A stretch of DNA of 64,000 nt, taken from Gossypium raimondii. Lineage: Eukaryota; Streptophyta; Magnoliopsida; Malvales; Malvaceae. Below the pieces are notes generated by a model, which made no database searches, had not been told where the DNA came from, and saw only the letters and a program-made list of their open reading frames with translations. Location of the stretch: contig NC_068565.1 in the NCBI RefSeq assembly GCF_025698545.1, positions 4,092,001 through 4,156,000 of the forward strand, written 5' to 3'. Of the stretch, positions 60,215-64,000 are shown piece by piece. Each line of letters begins with the position of its first letter. Position 1 is the stretch's first letter. The translations under genes were made by a program, and so were the position numbers.

Positions 60215-60965
60215 CAGGTAGATACTAGGGGTTTGGAGTGGCTCTACGTAGGTTAAGTTCCTAAGTCTACTATATAAGGGCTGGTTCTAAGGTCAAGGTA
60301 CCCGAACCAGCAGATTCCTCGATCTTCACCCATTATAAGCTTATACAGATCGAGTTTGGTTCAGGGGAATACATTTCCCTATGGCTGCACGGAGATGAAA
60401 ATCTCACGAAGACATAGGTACAGATGTATTCCGGAAGCGATCCACTATTCTGCACGGAGATTAAAACCTCACGAAGGACTAGTTTCTCACTCCCACTTAA
60501 AAGGGGATAATCGAGCGATTATGTAATGCAATATACAGAAATATATCAAAATTCAAACCAATAGAGCAATTACAAACCGAAGTAATGATAATCGTAACAA
60601 AAACGGACAAACATACAACAAAATGACCGTAGATTTGAACCAAGCTTTCGGGTGACCTCTAGGCATTCGGTGTGGTTCTACCTAGGGTAGGCTCTTAAGG
60701 CTCATTATATGCGGTTCGGTTCTAAAGTAAGGGTACCTGAACCAGCAGATTCCTCGATCCTCACCCATTATAGGCTCATATGGACCGAGTTCAGTTCAGG
60801 GGAATACATTTCCCTATGGCCATGCGGAGATGAAAATCTCATGAAGATATAGGTACGGATGTATCTCGGAAGCAATTCACTATCCCATGCGGAGGTGAAA
60901 ACCTCATGAAGGCGTAGTTTCTCACTCCCACTTAAAAGGGTGTGACCCGTGGTCATGCAATGCAA
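60215..60965. repeat. Tandem duplication (435-bp offset) in the 5' leader of the Tat-like element
   Basis: Blocks at about 60215-60530 and 60650-60965 share 'aaccagcagattcctcgat', 'gttcaggggaatacatttcc', 'ggagatgaaaatctca' and 'gtttctcactcccacttaaa'. They differ by around one base in eight, so the duplication is older than the one in the right LTR. Confidence 0.85.
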
Positions 60966-61124
60966 TGTGCAATACTATCAAAAGGCTTAAACAAAAAAGT
61001 AAACATATTGAAGACCAAAAAAATGATAGACAAAATGCAACGAAAGGATCATACTTTTAAACTAAATTTTCAATTTTTAACAAAAGACAAAAATTAATCA
61101 ACTCGTGGCTTGACTCTCGTGTTT

Positions 61125-61144
61125 GTTCCCCAGTGGAGTCGCCA
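61125..61144 (-). other. Primer binding site of the Tat-like element
   Basis: The minus strand reads TGGCGACTCCACTGGGGAAC three bases inside the right LTR. It begins TGG as required to pair with a tRNA 3' CCA end. I recall it as the tRNA-Arg-type site of Ogre/Tat elements. Confidence 0.75.
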
Positions 61145-61147
61145 AGA

Positions 61148-62160
61148 TGTTGACACCATTTTTTGATAAAAACGGGGCCGACTTGGGTTTTGAAAAATGA
61201 AATCAAATGTAGGAGTCGCCACCAATCTTTTTTTGATGAAGTGTGATCGGGCCACCAATTTTTATTAAAACAACGATTTTGGTCTACGAAATTCAGAAAA
61301 ATGGGTTTGGGAGTCGGTTACACACGAGGAAGGATTAGGACCCTCGATACGCCCAAAATTGGTACCTAATTGATTACTTAATGTCTAGGTGTCGAAAATT
61401 GAGAACTTTAAAGAAATTTAAAATACGATCCTAAAAAACACTTGAATAACATGGATTAAGATTTAAGAGGATATTTGGCTATTTAGTCAAACGAGAAATC
61501 AAAACCCAGCACATTAGGGCACATTTTCTCGAATTTCCAAATGCAAAACATTACCTTTATTATTTTTTAGAAAAAATCCTCATCTCGAGAAAACGACATG
61601 TCATATCCAATGCGTTAGGACACAACGTATCGAATTCCCGATACGAGAATACATGCCGAAAAATTTACTTATTTAAAAAGACTTTTAATTATCTCGGGTT
61701 TAGAAAAGAGATCATGCCCAGTGAGTTAGGACACGATCTTTTCTTAATTCCCGAGATCGTTTAAAAACTTGAGTTTGAAAAGATTCGGGCATTTAGATTT
61801 ATTGCGAAAATCGAAACCCAGTAAGTTAGGGTACGACTTTCTCAAATCTAAACACGAAATTTTGTTTATTCAAAAAGTCATAATTTATACATTGAACGAA
61901 GACAATTTAACGCAAAATAGTAAAAATAAAACACGATGTTAATATAATGAATTCGGTAATGTAAGTACGAATAATACGAACGATCATCAAAATGAAATAA
62001 ATAAATATAAAAGACAAGTCAATCATGTATACACAATAATAAATAAATAAACAAATAAAAACTAAAGTATCAAAATAGACATGTAAATAAATAAATAAAT
62101 AAATAAAATAAAAAGATATATATATATATATATATGTATTCGTGAAAGAAAAATGTATAT

Positions 62161-62197
<37 letters not shown>

Positions 62198-62400
62198 GAT
62201 AAATTATAAAATATGAAAAATATGAGTATGTATGTATATATTAAATGAATTATAAAAATATGTACATGCATAATGTATATATGTATTCATATGGAATAAA
62301 ATAAAGTTAGAAAATAATATAAAACTAATTAATATATTAATATAATAGTACCAAATAAATAAAAGGAAAATAAAACTAATAATAATTAATAATGATAATA

Positions 62401-62439
<39 letters not shown>

Positions 62440-64000
62440 GATAATACATTAAAATAATTAACAAAATAATAAGATTGCTAAAACCCGGACTAAATTTAAA
62501 TAAAAATAAAAAAACGGGGCTAAATCGAAATAAAGAAGATAAGAGGGACCAAATTGTAACGCGCGCTGAAAGAGGGGGACCAACAGGGTAAATAAACCAA
62601 AGCTCTAAAATGCTGCGTTGTAGTGGACCAAATTGAAAAAAAAAAATTATGGGGCCAAATTAAAAAAATGAAACAAACGAAAAGGGAGTAAATTAAGAGA
62701 ACCATAAACGCGGAAGGACTAGGGTTGTAAATAACCCATTCATGAACGCTGGACCCCAGGAGCGGGTCGGGTCGGCGTCTTGGTAAAGGGCCTCAAAACG
62801 GCGCCGTTCTCCTTTTATTATTTAAACCCAAAACATTTTTTATCCATTTTCAGCCCCTTTTTTTTTTTAAATCTGAAATAAAACCCTAAGCTTCCTTTTC
62901 TCTCCTTTTTCCCCACTCAGCCCCCAAGTTTAGACCACCGTCGCCGCCACCTTGGCGGTGGCGGAGTTGCCATGAGAAGGGCCTCTCGGCCTTCCCTTCA
63001 GGCATCCTCGAAGGCTAGGCCCTCTCGATCATGGGACCAAGAGAAAAGGAAGAGACGCCCTCCCTTCGATTTCGATGACGGCGAAGGAGGGCTCCGACTC
63101 CGGCCTTCGAAACCAACAGGTATTTTCTTTTTTAGTTTCGTTTTTCGTTAAGAAAGATTGTAGAGGAACAAACAAAAACAAAAATAAAAGGAAAGGAAAG
63201 GAAAATAAAGAAAATACAAAAACGCAAGAACAAAAAAGGAACCGGAATCAACCTTTTTTTAATTTTTGATCTATTTTTTATTCACTGGTGTTTTTTTTAA
63301 AAAAAAAGAGAGAGCGTTACAATGTTGGTATTCGGCTCTTTATAGCTGATTTTCACCATATTTTGTTTCTATTTTTGCTCTTTTCTTGCTATCCTCTCTT
63401 TTCTCTGGATTTTGCAGGCATTTAATGGGCATGGTGGTGGGTCGGTGGCAGAGATTGAGGTGACAAGGCGAATGGCGGTGGTAGGTGGTGGCAGAGTACG
63501 GCGTACATGGGGTTAGGGGGATTAGGGTTTTCTGATAGCTTTAGGTTATGGCCTTCGAAACCAACAGGTATTTTCTTTTTTAGTTTCGTTTTTCGTTAAG
63601 AAAGATTGTAGAGGAACAAACAAAAACAAAAATAAAAGGAAAGGAAAGGAAAATAAAGAAAATACAAAAACGCAAGAACAAAAAAGGAACCGGAATCAAC
63701 CTTTTTTTAATTTTTGATCTATTTTTTATTCACTGGTGTTTTTTTTAAAAAAAAAGAGAGAGCGTTACAATGTTGGTATTCGGCTCTTTATAGCTGATTT
63801 TCACCATATTTTGTTTCTATTTTTGCTCTTTTCTTGCTATCCTCTCTTTTCTCTGGATTTTGCAGGCATTTAATGGGCATGGTGGTGGGTCGGTGGCAGA
63901 GAGTTGAGGTGACAAGGCGAATGGCGGTGGTAGGTGGTGGCAGAGTACGGCGCACATGGGGTTAGGGGGATTAGGGTTTTCTGATAGCTTTAGGTTATTG
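61148..64000 (-). repeat. 5' LTR of the Tat/Ogre-like element (extends beyond window)
   Basis: It starts TGTTGACACC and is colinear with the left LTR, including AT runs (62117-62133, 62164-62192) and an AAT run (62408-62438). It lacks a short segment present in the left LTR near 48540-48580. At 63102 a 448-bp segment is tandemly duplicated. The outer end and target duplication lie beyond 64000. Confidence 0.85.
63102..63998. repeat. 448-bp tandem duplication in the right LTR
   Basis: 63102-63549 and 63550-63997 are near-identical. Differences seen by eye include 'gagattgagg' versus 'gagagttgagg' and 'ggcgtacatgg' versus 'ggcgcacatgg'. At both sites the second copy agrees with the left LTR (50776-50840). 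The left LTR has only one copy. Confidence 0.92.

Larger units (their letters stand above)
48441..64000 (-). mobile_element. Tat/Ogre-like Ty3/gypsy retrotransposon, internally deleted, running off the window
   Basis: The left LTR is 48441-50993 (2553 bp) and the right LTR runs from 61148 to past 64000. Both start TGTTGACAC on the plus strand. A primer binding site TGGCGACTCCACTGGGGAAC (minus strand, 61125-61144) lies 3 bp from the right LTR; I recall this as the tRNA-Arg-type site of Ogre/Tat elements. A polypurine tract ('gcaaagaggggcaac', minus strand) abuts the left LTR. The element therefore reads right to left. The interior keeps a duplicated 5' leader, a broken gag (58553-59602), a pol stub (58000-58260), a low-complexity 3' region and a 43-bp satellite array. 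RT, RNase H and integrase are absent. Confidence 0.88.

Overview
This window is nuclear DNA of a flowering plant. The evidence is spliced genes with GT-AG introns, AT-rich intergenic DNA, a nucleus-encoded plastid ribosomal protein with a transit peptide, and dense nested LTR retrotransposons, MITEs and a CACTA element. Several repeat families, especially the Tat/Ogre-like gypsy element with its gag and the large LTRs starting TGTAACACCCC, look like those common in cotton (Gossypium). That species guess rests on memory of repeat families and was not tested.

Four genes look intact. (1) 2470-5052, minus: an LRK10L/WAK-associated receptor-like kinase (630 aa, three exons). (2) 9605-12789, plus: plastid ribosomal protein uL13c/RPL13 (244 aa, four exons). 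(3) 13400-16258, minus: a trichome birefringence-like (TBL) polysaccharide O-acetyltransferase (382 aa, five exons), tail-to-tail with RPL13. (4) 40448-43248, minus: a second TBL gene (366 aa, five exons with matching splice phases). The two TBL genes are probably a tandem pair pushed about 24 kb apart by transposons.

Between the TBL genes lies a four-level nest. An old Ty1/copia (Copia-A, 18160-18738 and 35153-35545) is split by a CACTA element (18739-35152). The CACTA carries Copia-B (20419-25403, minus) and Copia-C (25553-34050, plus). Copia-C is in turn interrupted by two large gypsy solo LTRs (27217-30675 and 31143-33807), each with a perfect 5-bp target-site duplication. To the right are a broken copia with an inverted LTR fragment and a LINE RNase H remnant.

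Downstream of the second TBL gene are an unidentified, possibly transposon-derived tract, a truncated L1-type LINE (46217-47672) and a large minus-strand Tat/Ogre-like gypsy element (48441 to beyond 64000). That element keeps both LTRs, a PBS, a PPT, a broken gag and a short pol stub, but no RT/RNase H/integrase. Its 3' untranslated part is a 43-bp-unit satellite with higher-order structure, itself interrupted by a third solo LTR (51754-54632). A diverged LTR of the same family occupies 1-2214.

There is no new enzymatic or defence system here that I can support. The interest is in the transposon stratigraphy, the TBL pair and the satellite-forming retroelement tail. Exon boundaries were placed by hand from GT-AG sites and reading phase, without transcript evidence.
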